A stretch of DNA of 64,000 nt, taken from Coleofasciculaceae cyanobacterium. Its GTDB lineage: Bacteria > Cyanobacteriota > Cyanobacteriia > Cyanobacteriales > Xenococcaceae. Position numbers and translations under genes: made by a program. The notes below the pieces were generated by a model, which did not search any database, was not told the origin of the DNA, and worked only from the letters and a program-made list of their open reading frames with translations. The stretch covers positions 62,001-126,000 of the forward strand of contig DATNPK010000111.1 in the NCBI GenBank assembly GCA_036703275.1. Direction: 5' to 3'. Below are positions 9,457 through 18,529 of this stretch, piece after piece; position 1 is the first letter of the stretch; every line of letters starts with the position of its first letter.

Positions 9457-10035
9457 GATATTTCTCCTTAAAGCGACAGCTAAAAGAACCTGTTTTGTTG
9501 TTAATTAAGTTGTTAATTGAAGACTAATGATTTGAGTTAATACTTCAATTAGTAAACCGATCTCTCAATACCAACATCTGACTGAAGTTGTAGAGAGTTT
9601 AGCCAAGGAAGTTAAAGTAGTATTTCGATTGATAGATAAGCAGCAGTAGTGACAAGTTAAGAGACGGCTTTTTTTGTCAACTGGTTTTTAGCTTTTAGCT
9701 TCTTGCTCAGTAAGCTCAACGCTTCCCCGCGCTATTATCTGTTAGCTAGCCTAAGCAGGTTAGTTATGGTGAATCTGCGCTCGCTTTGGCTCAGACGTAC
9801 TAGGTTTTATCTCTATCTATAGAACGACAATAAAGTATGGCAACGCCTATAGCATAATAATCAAATACTTTGTTGTCGTACTGCCCGAAAACATGAAAAC
9901 ACTGCGATTCAGCGTATTTTTGGATTTTTTAACCGAAGTCTTTCCATAAACGCATCAAAGCAGGGAAGCAGAAAAACTAATAAATATTAACTACGTCCTC
10001 GAAGCAGCACAACTTAATAATTAAGAGTATTAACT
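9457..10035. other. intergenic region between divergent genes
   Basis: This region holds the promoters of the DUF2231 gene (minus) and the alcohol dehydrogenase gene (plus). A short startless frame near 9577-9649 ends in KVVFRLIDKQQ and could be a gene remnant, but it is too short to name. Degenerate TTAGCTN units lie at about 9687-9709. Confidence 0.5.
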
Positions 10036-11253
10036 ATGAAAGCAGTTGTTTTTCACGGAATTGGCGATATACGACTCGATGATGTTCCAGAACCTAAAAT
10101 TCAAGAGCCGATGGATGCGATTATTCGCCTGACCAAAAGTGCTATTTGCGGTACAGATCTACATATGATTCGGGGAACATTCACGGGAATGAAACCTGGC
10201 ACAATTCTGGGACATGAAGGAATTGGTATTGTCGAAGAGATTGGTTCTAATGTCAGAAATCTCAAAAAAGGCGATCGCGTAGTTGTTCCTTCAACGATTG
10301 CCTGCGGTTACTGTTCTTACTGTCGTAGCGGTTATCAGGCTCAGTGCGATAATGCTAATCCTCATGGCAAAACTGCTGGAACAGCTTTCTTTGGCGGGCC
10401 AGAAAATACTGGACCTTTTAATGGACTGCAAGCAGAATATGCGCGGATTCCTTATGCAAATGCTGGTTTAGTTAAGCTACCACAAGAGGTAACAGACGAC
10501 CAAGCGATTATGCTTTCCGATATTTTCCCGACAGGCTATTTTGGTGCTGACATTGCCGAAATCGAACCAGGAGATACAGTTGCCGTTTTTGGTTGTGGTC
10601 CAGTCGGTCTGTTTGCGATCGCTAGTGCTAAACTTTTGGGTGCGGGCAGGATTATTGCTGTTGATACAATTCCCTCGCGTCTGGAGATGGCGCGAGAACA
10701 AGGTGCAGAAGTTATTGACTATAATGCTGAAGATCCAGTGGAAATGATTCGCGAACTTACTGGTGGAATTGGTGTCGATCAGGCGATCGATGCCGTGGGT
10801 GTGGATGCGAATGCGCCCCTAAGCGGTCCAGCAGCCGAAAAATCCCAAAAACAGGCGCAACAGTTTCAGCAGGAGGTTCAACAGGTAGCCCCCCAAACCA
10901 ACCCACAGGGAGGAAACTGGCATCCAGGTAATGCTCCTTCTCAGGCATTGGAATGGGCCGTTCAAGGCTTAGCTAAAGCAGGTACGCTCTCAATTATTGG
11001 CGTTTATCCTCCATCTCACAAATTCTTTCCGATCGGGATGGCGATGAACAAAAATCTGACAATTAATATGGGTAACTGCAATCATCGCAACTATATTCCT
11101 TCTTTAGTGGATATGGTTCAACAGGGAACAGTCGATCCAGCCAAGGTTTTGACCCAGGTAGAACCATTAATGTCGGTTATTGATGCCTATAAAGCATTTG
11201 ATCGACGGCAACCAGGCTGGGTAAAAGTCGAGTTAGTGCCAGGTGCAGCGTAG
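10036..11253 (+). CDS. zinc-dependent alcohol dehydrogenase, formaldehyde-dehydrogenase-like
   Basis: This 405-residue medium-chain dehydrogenase has catalytic zinc ligands C38 (ICGTDLH) and H60-E61 (GHEG). The structural zinc lobe is made of C90, C93, C96 and C104. The Rossmann motif is VFGCGPVGLFA (about residue 189). A Gln/Pro-rich insertion at about 265-305 (SQKQAQQFQQEVQQV) before the last domain is characteristic of the glutathione-independent formaldehyde dehydrogenase-like subgroup. It probably oxidises an alcohol or aldehyde with NAD(P). The same-strand MDR gene lies 135 bases downstream, separated by a palindromic repeat. Confidence 0.87.
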   Translation: MKAVVFHGIGDIRLDDVPEPKIQEPMDAIIRLTKSAICGTDLHMIRGTFTGMKPGTILGHEGIGIVEEIGSNVRNLKKGDRVVVPSTIACGYCSYCRSGYQAQCDNANPHGKTAGTAFFGGPENTGPFNGLQAEYARIPYANAGLVKLPQEVTDDQAIMLSDIFPTGYFGADIAEIEPGDTVAVFGCGPVGLFAIASAKLLGAGRIIAVDTIPSRLEMAREQGAEVIDYNAEDPVEMIRELTGGIGVDQAIDAVGVDANAPLSGPAAEKSQKQAQQFQQEVQQVAPQTNPQGGNWHPGNAPSQALEWAVQGLAKAGTLSIIGVYPPSHKFFPIGMAMNKNLTINMGNCNHRNYIPSLVDMVQQGTVDPAKVLTQVEPLMSVIDAYKAFDRRQPGWVKVELVPGAA

Positions 11254-11257
11254 TAGG

Positions 11258-11335
11258 TAGAGGCGAACGCCCTAAAGGATTAGCCCTAAAGGATTAGCGC
11301 CTGGAGGCGCGTCCTTCGCGTCGCCGTTCGCCCTT
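11258..11335. repeat. dispersed GC-rich palindromic repeat
   Basis: Two direct copies of CCCTAAAGGATTAG are followed by GCGCGTCCTTCGCGTCGC. The whole block is bracketed by GGCGAACG and CGTTCGCC, which are inverted to each other, so it can fold into one long hairpin. The CCCTAAAGGA module is shared with the cluster at 28250-28460. Confidence 0.7.
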
Positions 11336-11388
11336 ACTAACGTTTGCCACTAATGTCTATCAATATTTTAATAACTGATATAACACCT

Positions 11389-12339
11389 ATGAAAGCAGCA
11401 ATCATCGATCGCTATGGCTCTCCTGAAGTTTTACAGATTAAAGAAATTGAAAAACCGCAGATCGAACCAGACCAAATGCTAGTTAAGGTTCATGCTAGCA
11501 GCGTTAACCCCATCGATTGGAAAATCAGAAAAGGTTTGCTGAAAAATCGTTCGGGTGACGAATTTCCCATGCTTTTAGGCTACGATCTTTCGGGGGAAGT
11601 TATGGAAGTTGGCGATCGCATTAACCAGTTCCATCCAGGCGATCTGATTTATGCTCGTCTCGACCAGTCAACGGGAGGCGCTTACGCCGAATATGCTGCG
11701 GTTTCTCAAGGGATTGCTGCTGCCAAACCGATTAATATGACTCATGCAGAGGCAGCAACTGTACCTCTAGCAGCAATGACTGCACTACAGGCTTTACAAA
11801 ATAAAGGCGACATAAAAGCGGGACAGAAGGTCTTAATTAATGGTGCTTCGGGGGGAGTTGGTATTTTTGCCGTTCAAATTGCTAAAGCATTTAAGACAGA
11901 AGTTACGGGCGTTTGTAGTGGTAGCAATGTAGAAATGGTGCAAAGTTTGGGTGCCGATCGCGTTATTGACTATAAACAGCAAGACTTTACCGAAGATAAC
12001 GTCAAATATGACATTATTTTTGATGTGGTTGGTAATCGCACGCCGTCTGAATGTAAATCCGTCTTAACACCCGATGGTGTCTATATTACGACTCAGCCAA
12101 CTCCTGATGAAAAGTTAGCCGAACTTCAACAAGATCTAATGCCCAATCAGAAAGCCGAAGTAATTATGCTCCAATCTAATGCACAGGATCTTGTCTATCT
12201 CACCAGGGAAATTGAAGCAGGTAAGATTAAAACCGTCATCGATTATATTTATCCACTTTCGGAAATAGCTGCTGCCCATACTTATAGCGAAACAGAACAC
12301 GCTTCGGGTAAAATTGCGATCGCTATTGTCACTAGTTAA
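11389..12339 (+). CDS. MDR family NADP-dependent oxidoreductase (quinone reductase type)
   Basis: The protein has about 316 residues starting MKAAIIDRYGSPEVLQ and is a zinc-independent medium-chain reductase. It shows the GroES-like N-terminal domain with VNPIDWKIRKG and the NADPH-binding motif NGASGGVGIFAVQIAK (about residues 150-165). It has no zinc-binding cysteine set. I chose ATG 11389 because family members start with MKA; upstream TTG 11344 and ATG 11353 are in frame but add non-conserved residues. It probably reduces quinones or alpha,beta-unsaturated carbonyls as part of detoxification. Confidence 0.85.
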   Translation: MKAAIIDRYGSPEVLQIKEIEKPQIEPDQMLVKVHASSVNPIDWKIRKGLLKNRSGDEFPMLLGYDLSGEVMEVGDRINQFHPGDLIYARLDQSTGGAYAEYAAVSQGIAAAKPINMTHAEAATVPLAAMTALQALQNKGDIKAGQKVLINGASGGVGIFAVQIAKAFKTEVTGVCSGSNVEMVQSLGADRVIDYKQQDFTEDNVKYDIIFDVVGNRTPSECKSVLTPDGVYITTQPTPDEKLAELQQDLMPNQKAEVIMLQSNAQDLVYLTREIEAGKIKTVIDYIYPLSEIAAAHTYSETEHASGKIAIAIVTS

Positions 12340-12367
12340 CCACTCACAAACGATTAGAAATAAAAGC

Positions 12368-13630
12368 TTAATTTAAATATTTATGGCGACTGCGATCCTT
12401 GCTATAAAGCTTGGTAAAAGGAACGGCACTAAAGCCATGAACAACAATTGAAGCGCAAATCATCAAGGAACAAACTAACCAAACTTCTTCTATGCCAGTT
12501 TCTCGTAAGCTGTAACCTGCGTAATAAATGGCAGCAACGCCAATCGGTCCAAACCAACCGACAAATAAAGTTTCTGGCATAGTTTTGGTAGATTTAATGA
12601 GCTGATGGCATAACCAAAGAGCGGGAATACGTCGCAGTAGTAATACCGTTACCACCAGAACTAGATTCGACCAGCCCAACCCTAACCATTGCTGCCAAGG
12701 AATAGTCAAACCGAGCAAAATAAAAATTGGTAGAGTAAAAAAGCGATTAATTGCCTCTTGAACGTTTTCTTCCTCTGCTCTTTCTTGCGCTTTAACCGCA
12801 TAGTTAAAAGCCAGTCCAGCAATAAATACGGACAAAAGACCATCAGTACCAATTAGGTTGGCGGCACCTACTACGGTAATGCTTAAGGCAATAGTATAAC
12901 CAAGAAAAGATTGTTGTTCGATCGTTTTTTTTCGTTCCGCCCATTCTAAAAGACTACCTGCTGCATAACCGAAGAATGCACCAAAGATAATTGCCCCACC
13001 GACTTCCCAAAGAACAACACGAGTCAACCAGTGTGATAGTGTAGCGATCGCGCTTGAATTTGTTTTAGTGCTTTGCTCTAACATCAAAATTGCTAGTAGC
13101 ATAAAGGGATAAGCCAAGCCATCATTAGCAGCCGACTCAGCCGAAATTAGATGTCGCAAGCGTCCTGGAAGATTTTCTTCGGCGACTACACCAGTTACAA
13201 TTGAAGTTGCCACAATAGGATCGGTTGGTGTAATTGCCGCTCCAATGACCATTGCTGACCAAAAGGGTAGGTTTAAAATCCAGTAAACTAGCAAACTGCT
13301 TACAACCCACATCATTGGCATTACCAAACCCAAGAGGACTGCTAACGATTTCCAGTTGCGAAGACAATATCCTTTAGGGAGTCGCAATGCTACCCCCATT
13401 AAGCCAATTGCTATACTAAAGCGAGCAGTTTGTTCTAAAAGTTGTGCCTGCCCTATTCCCCAAGTTTGTGGATTAACTAATCCTAGACAAACTGGACTGA
13501 GTAAAATTCCTAGCAGCATTGCGATAAAAGGATCTGATGTCCACCACTGCTGTCGTAAATAGTTTGATAAAAGTCCGAGAAATAAAACTATTGCACCAAT
13601 AGCCGTGACCAGAATATTAAGTTGATTCAT
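12368..13630 (-). CDS. cation/proton antiporter (CPA1-like)
   Basis: This integral membrane protein has about 420 residues and 11-12 hydrophobic segments. It carries the antiporter hallmarks AAITPTDPIVATSIVTG and ESAANDGLAYPFMLL, whose ND pair is the ion-binding site of CPA1 Na+(K+)/H+ exchangers. Its role would be Na+ or K+ export coupled to proton entry at the plasma membrane. The start is placed at ATG 13630 (MNQLNILVTAIGAI), which opens directly into the first membrane helix. A TTG at 13660 is in frame but adds a non-hydrophobic leader. There is no long cytoplasmic regulatory tail. It converges with the MDR gene. Confidence 0.85.
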   Translation of the reverse strand: MNQLNILVTAIGAIVLFLGLLSNYLRQQWWTSDPFIAMLLGILLSPVCLGLVNPQTWGIGQAQLLEQTARFSIAIGLMGVALRLPKGYCLRNWKSLAVLLGLVMPMMWVVSSLLVYWILNLPFWSAMVIGAAITPTDPIVATSIVTGVVAEENLPGRLRHLISAESAANDGLAYPFMLLAILMLEQSTKTNSSAIATLSHWLTRVVLWEVGGAIIFGAFFGYAAGSLLEWAERKKTIEQQSFLGYTIALSITVVGAANLIGTDGLLSVFIAGLAFNYAVKAQERAEEENVQEAINRFFTLPIFILLGLTIPWQQWLGLGWSNLVLVVTVLLLRRIPALWLCHQLIKSTKTMPETLFVGWFGPIGVAAIYYAGYSLRETGIEEVWLVCSLMICASIVVHGFSAVPFTKLYSKDRSRHKYLN

Positions 13631-13892
13631 GAGGGTTCGTACAATACAAACAACCTTCAACTTTCGTCGAAAGTCCCCTGAATAACTTTATAGACAATTG
13701 TTTAGAGAATTTAAATCTATCTTGAAGGTAAAAATTTTGTACGTTTTAATTAGTGTCAAGCGCAACTATGGATAGATGCGATCGCCTTTGACTAAAATTA
13801 AGATTAATATTTAACTTGTCCCTTACAATTGCTTTCTCATCCTTTTTGTCTCAACTCCCCCTCCCCTATCACTTTTTTTTAATGAGTACGAC

Positions 13893-14882
13893 ATGAAGAC
13901 TCGTCCGACGGTGCTAGTCACCCGTAAATTACCCACTGCTGTCGAAGATCGTTTGGCAAAAGATTATCTACCCTGTTTGAATCGAGACGATCATCCGTAT
14001 TCTACAGAAGAATTGTTGCTAGGTAGTCAAAAAGTAGACGCTTTAATCATCACTGGACAAGACTCCCTTGATGCTGAGGCGATCGCTCAATTACCAGCAG
14101 CAATCAAGGCGATCGCTACTTTTTCCGTGGGTTACGACCACATCGATCTAGAAGCAGCCAAGAAGCGTGACATTTACGTAATTAATACTCCCGATGTGTT
14201 AACTGATGCTACAGCAAATTTAACCTGGTTATTATTGTTAGGTGCTGCCCGTCGCGCTCACGAAGGAGAACAGCTAGTGCGTCAAGGCAAATGGACAGAC
14301 CCCTCCCCTACCGAACTACTGGGTACACAAGTGACGGGTAAACGTTTAGGTATTTTAGGCATGGGGCGAATTGGCAGAGCAGTTGCTCAAAGAGCCAAAG
14401 CGTTTGGCATGGAAGTTCATTACTGTAATCGTCACCAGCTTTCTCCAGAACAAGAGGCAGGGGCAATCTTTCACGAGGATCCAGAGGACTTGTTAAGCAT
14501 CAGCAATTTCTTTTCTTTTCACTGTCCCGCCACTCCCGAAACCGAACATTTTTTAAACGCTCGACGGATTGAATTATTACCTGAAGGAGCAATTATTGTT
14601 AACGCAGCCCGTGGTAGTTTGGTAGTAGATGAAGACCTAATTGCCGCACTGCGATCGCCAAGCGGAGGCGGAGCCTCATCGCGCAAAATCCAAGCAGCAG
14701 GATTAGATGTGTTTGAGGGAGAACCCAATCTCAACCCTGCTTATCGAACTTTACCTAACGTATTTTTGTTGCCACATCTTGGTAGTGCGACAATAGAAAC
14801 CCGAACTCAGATGGGTTTTCTGTTGCTGGATAATTTAGATGCTGTCTTTGCTGGTCAACAGCCCCCCAATTGCCTTGTTTGA
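13893..14882 (+). CDS. D-2-hydroxyacid (glycerate/glyoxylate-type) dehydrogenase with repeat-derived insertion
   Basis: This 329-residue NAD(P)-dependent D-2-hydroxyacid dehydrogenase of the GRHPR/glycerate dehydrogenase type interconverts hydroxyacids and ketoacids. It shows FSVGYDHIDLEAA, the Rossmann motif LGILGMGRIGRAVA (about 152-164), and the catalytic triad as Arg in NAARGSLV, Glu in DVFEGEP and His in LLPHLGSA. Between Arg and Glu, where relatives read like ALR-x-GKIQAAGLDV, the protein has the extra stretch SPSGGGASS. It is encoded by a 32-bp copy of a dispersed palindromic repeat (14651-14682) inserted in frame. The active site residues are intact, so function is likely retained. 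Confidence 0.88.
   Translation: MKTRPTVLVTRKLPTAVEDRLAKDYLPCLNRDDHPYSTEELLLGSQKVDALIITGQDSLDAEAIAQLPAAIKAIATFSVGYDHIDLEAAKKRDIYVINTPDVLTDATANLTWLLLLGAARRAHEGEQLVRQGKWTDPSPTELLGTQVTGKRLGILGMGRIGRAVAQRAKAFGMEVHYCNRHQLSPEQEAGAIFHEDPEDLLSISNFFSFHCPATPETEHFLNARRIELLPEGAIIVNAARGSLVVDEDLIAALRSPSGGGASSRKIQAAGLDVFEGEPNLNPAYRTLPNVFLLPHLGSATIETRTQMGFLLLDNLDAVFAGQQPPNCLV
14651..14682. repeat. palindromic repeat inserted in frame within a coding gene
   Basis: Read on the minus strand, the 32 bp start GCGATGAGGCTCCGCCTCCG. They match the intergenic copy at 21144-21175 at 29 of 32 positions (comparison by eye). Both copies end in the HIP1 palindrome. The insertion adds about eight Ser/Gly-rich residues to the dehydrogenase. 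Confidence 0.75.
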
Positions 14883-14884
14883 CT

Positions 14885-15772
14885 TTATACTTTAGTTTGA
14901 TTTGCGAGTTCGTTGTCAATATGTTCTACCTCTTCAGTAGAAAGTTCCAAATCGACGGCTTTAACTGAATCTTCGATACTAGAAATATGGCTAGCACCAG
15001 GAATTGGCACTATGCAAGAATATTTGGCTCGCAACCATCCCAGAACAATTTGATAGACCGAAACTTCCCTGTCTTGGGCTAATTCAGCAATAATTTGAAT
15101 ATCCTGTAAACGATTAACGCGACTGCTTCCCCCTAAAGGACTCCAGGGAAAAAAAATCAATCCTTCTTGTTGACAGTAATCCAATACCCCGTCAAATTCG
15201 GGTTGTCGATGCCAGGGATTATATTGATTTTGTATCGAAACAAGATCGACTATTTGACGAGCTTGTTTAATTTGCTCGACAGTAAAATTAGAAACGCCGA
15301 CATAGCGAATCCAGCCTCGTTCTACAGCATCTTTGACTGGAGTTAAAGCTTCTTTAATCGTATAGTTAGGATCTGGTGCATGGTATTGCCAAATATCGAT
15401 TGGTTTAGAACCGCCAAGAATTGCATAACTTTCGCGAATGGTTTTGTGCAAACGATCTGGATTGCCGTCACGAGTCCATCGTCCTTCTGGTCGAATTAAA
15501 CCGCCTTTGGTGGCAACCGTAACCGAACTTGTATCGCCTGGGTACTGTTGCAGTGCCTTGGCAATTAAGCTTTCGTTATGATGTTTGTCCAATTCATCGC
15601 GGCAATAAGCGTCAGCCGTATCGATTAAAGTTACGCCTAGATCGAGAGCTTTATGGATAACGGAGATCGCATCTGACTCGGAAGGACGATTTGATAATGA
15701 TAGCGGCATTGCGCCCAAGCCGATGGCACTGATCTGGCGATCGCTTCCTAGTTGTTTATATTTCACGGGCAA
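14885..15772 (-). CDS. aldo/keto reductase
   Basis: This 295-residue NADPH-dependent aldo/keto reductase with a TIM-barrel fold has its catalytic tetrad visible. Asp51 and Tyr56 lie in IDTADAYC, Lys89 in VATKGG and His131 in WQYHAPD. The coenzyme loop PIPGASHISSIEDSV near the C-terminus supports NADP binding. It is convergent with the hydroxyacid dehydrogenase, with stop codons only 2 bases apart. The subgroup resembles bacterial aldo/keto reductases of broad specificity; the substrate is unknown. Confidence 0.87.
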   Translation of the reverse strand: MPVKYKQLGSDRQISAIGLGAMPLSLSNRPSESDAISVIHKALDLGVTLIDTADAYCRDELDKHHNESLIAKALQQYPGDTSSVTVATKGGLIRPEGRWTRDGNPDRLHKTIRESYAILGGSKPIDIWQYHAPDPNYTIKEALTPVKDAVERGWIRYVGVSNFTVEQIKQARQIVDLVSIQNQYNPWHRQPEFDGVLDYCQQEGLIFFPWSPLGGSSRVNRLQDIQIIAELAQDREVSVYQIVLGWLRAKYSCIVPIPGASHISSIEDSVKAVDLELSTEEVEHIDNELANQTKV

Positions 15773-16022
15773 TCTTTAATTGAATTATTTACATTTACTC
15801 TTAGAGCAAGCAGAAATTTATCTATCCTAAGTATTAACAATCGGGTATTTAAAACAAATTTTCTTATAGTAATTCCCCATAAAAACCAGCTCAATAGTGC
15901 GGACTATAAATAAGTTACTGAAAAGCCTCTAACTTTTGACCGCGGAAGGCGGAGTACCGTTCACTTTTTTAGTTAGAAATATTGGTAATAGTTAAAATAT
16001 ATTCTTGGCGATCGCGTTATTC
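15773..16022. other. intergenic region with repeat module
   Basis: This is an AT-rich spacer holding the promoter of the aldo/keto reductase gene. It contains one copy of the module at 15941-15968 that recurs inverted at 60613-60640. No gene is seen. Confidence 0.5.
15941..15968. repeat. 28-bp dispersed repeat (inverted mate at 60613)
   Basis: The segment containing GGCGGAGTACCGTTCACTTT is present here. It recurs as its reverse complement at 60613-60640 with one mismatch over 28 bases. Confidence 0.7.
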
Positions 16023-16368
16023 TCAATCGGCTAAGGCAAAGATTTGTGCTGCTGTTAGGTCAAGTTCTGGAAACTGTGGCTATCGCACTTGCTCGGGATC
16101 CGAAAAGCTACCTACTTCAGTATAAGTATTGGCAACAAGTTCTAATACCAATACTGTTTGAGCATCAGGGTCAATAATTCAATATTCAGGAATACCGCAA
16201 TCTTGATACTGATATCGCTTGGCAATGTAATCGCGTAGCGAAGCCATGCCGTTATGCGGAGCGGTATCCGCGTCGTCTTTTAGGGCAGGCTTATCGCCTT
16301 GTAATTACACCAGGACTGACAACTTCTTGACAGAAGAGCGGAATAAGACCCGCAACCAAAACGTGATG
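16023..16368 (-). pseudogene. Uma2-family endonuclease remnant
   Basis: Read on the minus strand, the fragments CQEVVSPGVITR, DYIAKRYQYQDCGIPEY, IIDPDAQTVLVLELV and PQFPELDLTAAQIFAL match the C-terminal half of Uma2 (DUF820) proteins, which have a PD-(D/E)XK-like fold. The frame is broken by a GC-rich repeat at about 16231-16298 between the first two fragments. A TGA replaces the Trp of the usual EYWI motif and a TAG follows GSFSDPEQVR. The 5' half of the gene is not recognisable. It cannot encode an intact protein. Uma2 genes are commonly multicopy and decaying in cyanobacteria. Confidence 0.75.
16231..16298. repeat. dispersed palindromic repeat inside Uma2 remnant
   Basis: The block contains CGCGTAGCGAAGCCATGCCG (16232-16251), identical to the copy in the dynamin gene at 38298-38317. 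It goes on with GCGGAGCGGTATCCGCGTCG and ends in a segment resembling GGCTTATCGC. Its ends are inverted, so it folds into a long hairpin. Confidence 0.7.
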
Positions 16369-16407
16369 TTAGGATAGTCCTACCTCACAAAGTATGTAGT
16401 AAGTAGT

Positions 16408-17175
16408 TCATCGCCATTCTCCAGTGAAAAGAGGTTCAATTGGATGGCGACTTTTCCGCATCCGTAAGTCATTAAGTATTTCTGCGGTGTCTTCTGTCTC
16501 TGTGGCTGGGTTGAGTTCAATGTCTAATTCTTGAGAAATATCACTCGATGCACCGATTAAAATTAGTTCCACTCCTGCATAGTCTAAAAATTCAGGGGGT
16601 TCAGCAGAAACAAAACGTCGTTTTTCAAAGCGATTTTGCAGCTGTTTGGGTAGATCTGCTTTTTCCTGGGCTGGCAAGCCTATACCATTAGGAGAAGAGC
16701 TTTCGGGGTTTTTAATCGTAATGATATAGTTGGCTTCGGCTTGAATGCCAAGAGCTTTTTGTGCCTCACCCAAATCTTCGGGCAGTTCCAAGGCATAAAT
16801 TAGGTTAGTCTGGTTTTGATGTCGGACAATTTCATAAATGCCTTCACCCACAGGACGAGCAGCGGGTTGTTCTCTTTCGCCTCGCGTTTTAGTTTGATAG
16901 GTTTCTCGTCTCAGTGCCTGCTCTAGTTCTTTAGGATTATTACTAACACTTTCTACAAAGCACCAGCACTTGTTACCACTATCTTTAATTTGCGGTAATT
17001 GTTTTTGACCGATGACAATCAAACGGTAGCTTTTTTTGCCATTAGGACTGAGAACCAAGTAAAATCGCTGCACGTCATCTAATCCTTCCACATCGTGACG
17101 TTCGACTTTGGGAGTATAACAAAAATAAATATTACCTCGTTCTAAAACTTCCACTGGTTTTTGATTTTGTGCCAT
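16408..17175 (-). CDS. conserved protein of unknown function
   Basis: I do not recognise a named domain in this 255-residue soluble protein. It has two parts. The N-terminal half has RGNIYFCYTPKVERHDVEG and RFYLVLSPNGKKSYRLIVIG. The C-terminal half has ARPVGEGIYEIVRH, YALELPEDLG, YIITIKNPE and a segment FLDYAGVELILIGAS near residue 205. The composition is strand-rich and polar, with no membrane segment or signal peptide. The GEGIYEIVRH and LDYAGVELILIGA segments look conserved, so I take the gene as real. The ATG has GAGGAGCAAC just upstream as a Shine-Dalgarno. The Uma2 remnant lies downstream of it on the same strand. Confidence 0.6.
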   Translation of the reverse strand: MAQNQKPVEVLERGNIYFCYTPKVERHDVEGLDDVQRFYLVLSPNGKKSYRLIVIGQKQLPQIKDSGNKCWCFVESVSNNPKELEQALRRETYQTKTRGEREQPAARPVGEGIYEIVRHQNQTNLIYALELPEDLGEAQKALGIQAEANYIITIKNPESSSPNGIGLPAQEKADLPKQLQNRFEKRRFVSAEPPEFLDYAGVELILIGASSDISQELDIELNPATETEDTAEILNDLRMRKSRHPIEPLFTGEWR

Positions 17176-17344
17176 AAGTTGCTCCTCGCTGTGTATTCAC
17201 TGTGCTTTTCAGCCGTATTTTCCTCTTGGCGATCGCCTGTTATAATTTTTCTGATAACTAATGGACTTAGATATAAATAAATCTATTAGACAAAAGCTAG
17301 TCAACAGTTGCCAATCAATACTTCATACTTACTACCAAGCCAGA

Positions 17345-18529
17345 CTAACTAGACTGCATTTCAGTCACCTGCTGTTCGGGAGTAGAAGTTTTTCTCTTAG
17401 ATAATGAATTGCCAAACTCGTGTTGACGTTGTAACCAGTTAGAAATATCTGTAGAAGAGATAATGCCTTCTAAATTACCATTGGTAGTAACTAACAACCG
17501 ACGCGATCGCCCTGAATGCATTTGGGTTAAGGCTTTGACTATGTCTTGTTGCGGACTAACAGCAATTTCATCAATGGGAATCATGGTTTCTCTAACCGTG
17601 CGCTGTGACCAATCTTGTTTCCGTACTTGCTTAAGCTGATTTAAAGTAATCATCCCAATGGGGCGATCGTTTTCCATTACGGGAAAGGACTCGTAATAAC
17701 GATTAAAAAAGTAATTATCGATTAAATCTTGTAAGTTTAAATCGGCGGGTACTGTTTCAGGTTTGAGCGTCATTACTTCGCGGACGCGAGAACCTTCTAA
17801 CATAGTTCGTAAGACTAATTCTCGATAGCTTGCTGCTGCTGCATTGTTTAAAAACCAACCAATTAAGATTAACCACAGTCCACCGATAAAATTGGGAATA
17901 GGACTAAACAGTTGCCAAAAGCCAAAGGTAATTAAACTCAATCCTAACAGTCTCCCGCCAAAAGAGGCGATGCGGGTTGCAGTTTGCAGGTTGTTAGTAA
18001 ATTTCCAAATGGTAGAACGAAATAATCGTCCGCCATCGAGAGGAAATCCTGGTAAAAGATTAAAAATAGTGAGAATAAGATTTATCCAGGAAAGATACGC
18101 TGCAACACCAGTTATAACTACGTCCCATCCTGCACTTTTGCCAAAGTAGGAAATCAAGGCAAACAGTCCAGAGAGTGCCAAACTAGTTAAAGGTCCAACT
18201 ACGGCAATTTGAAATTCATCACCAGGAGTTTCAGCATCCATGCGAGTATGAGATACGCCCCCGAAAGCAAATAAGGTGATTCCTTCTACAGGAATATCTT
18301 TGGTTTTTGCTACTAGAGAATGGGAAATTTCGTGGAGTAATAAAGAAGTGAAAAATAAGATTGTTCCCGATACACCCATGACTAAATATGCAGTATTAGA
18401 AAGCCCTGGATAGTTAAACGGGAATAAATCTACCGTCAATGTCCACAAGATTAGCAAGAAAATTAGTAGCCACGACAGGTCAACCCGAATTTCAAACCCA
18501 AAAATCGAACCTAATTTAAAACTTTGCAT
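17345..18529 (-). CDS. site-2 protease (M50) family metalloprotease with CBS domains
   Basis: This 394-residue integral membrane zinc protease has the zinc motif HEISH in LLLHEISHSLVAK (about residue 65) and the third ligand in NLLPGFPLDGGRLF (about 157-170). Six hydrophobic segments surround these. A cytosolic pair of CBS domains (about 245-365) follows and probably binds adenine nucleotides and gates activity. It belongs to the SpoIVFB-like group III of intramembrane proteases, which cleave membrane-anchored regulators such as anti-sigma factors. The substrate is unknown. The start MQSFKLGSIFGFEIRV is standard for the family. Confidence 0.9.
   Translation of the reverse strand: MQSFKLGSIFGFEIRVDLSWLLIFLLILWTLTVDLFPFNYPGLSNTAYLVMGVSGTILFFTSLLLHEISHSLVAKTKDIPVEGITLFAFGGVSHTRMDAETPGDEFQIAVVGPLTSLALSGLFALISYFGKSAGWDVVITGVAAYLSWINLILTIFNLLPGFPLDGGRLFRSTIWKFTNNLQTATRIASFGGRLLGLSLITFGFWQLFSPIPNFIGGLWLILIGWFLNNAAAASYRELVLRTMLEGSRVREVMTLKPETVPADLNLQDLIDNYFFNRYYESFPVMENDRPIGMITLNQLKQVRKQDWSQRTVRETMIPIDEIAVSPQQDIVKALTQMHSGRSRRLLVTTNGNLEGIISSTDISNWLQRQHEFGNSLSKRKTSTPEQQVTEMQSS

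Noticed and set aside
9570-9649. Short frame ending KVVFRLIDKQQ before the alcohol dehydrogenase gene
   Set aside because: It has no start codon, is very short and no family was recognised; at most a gene remnant.
11344-11388. N-terminal extension of the MDR reductase
   Set aside because: The family starts at MKAAI (11389); the extension reads MPLMSINILITDITP and is not typical.
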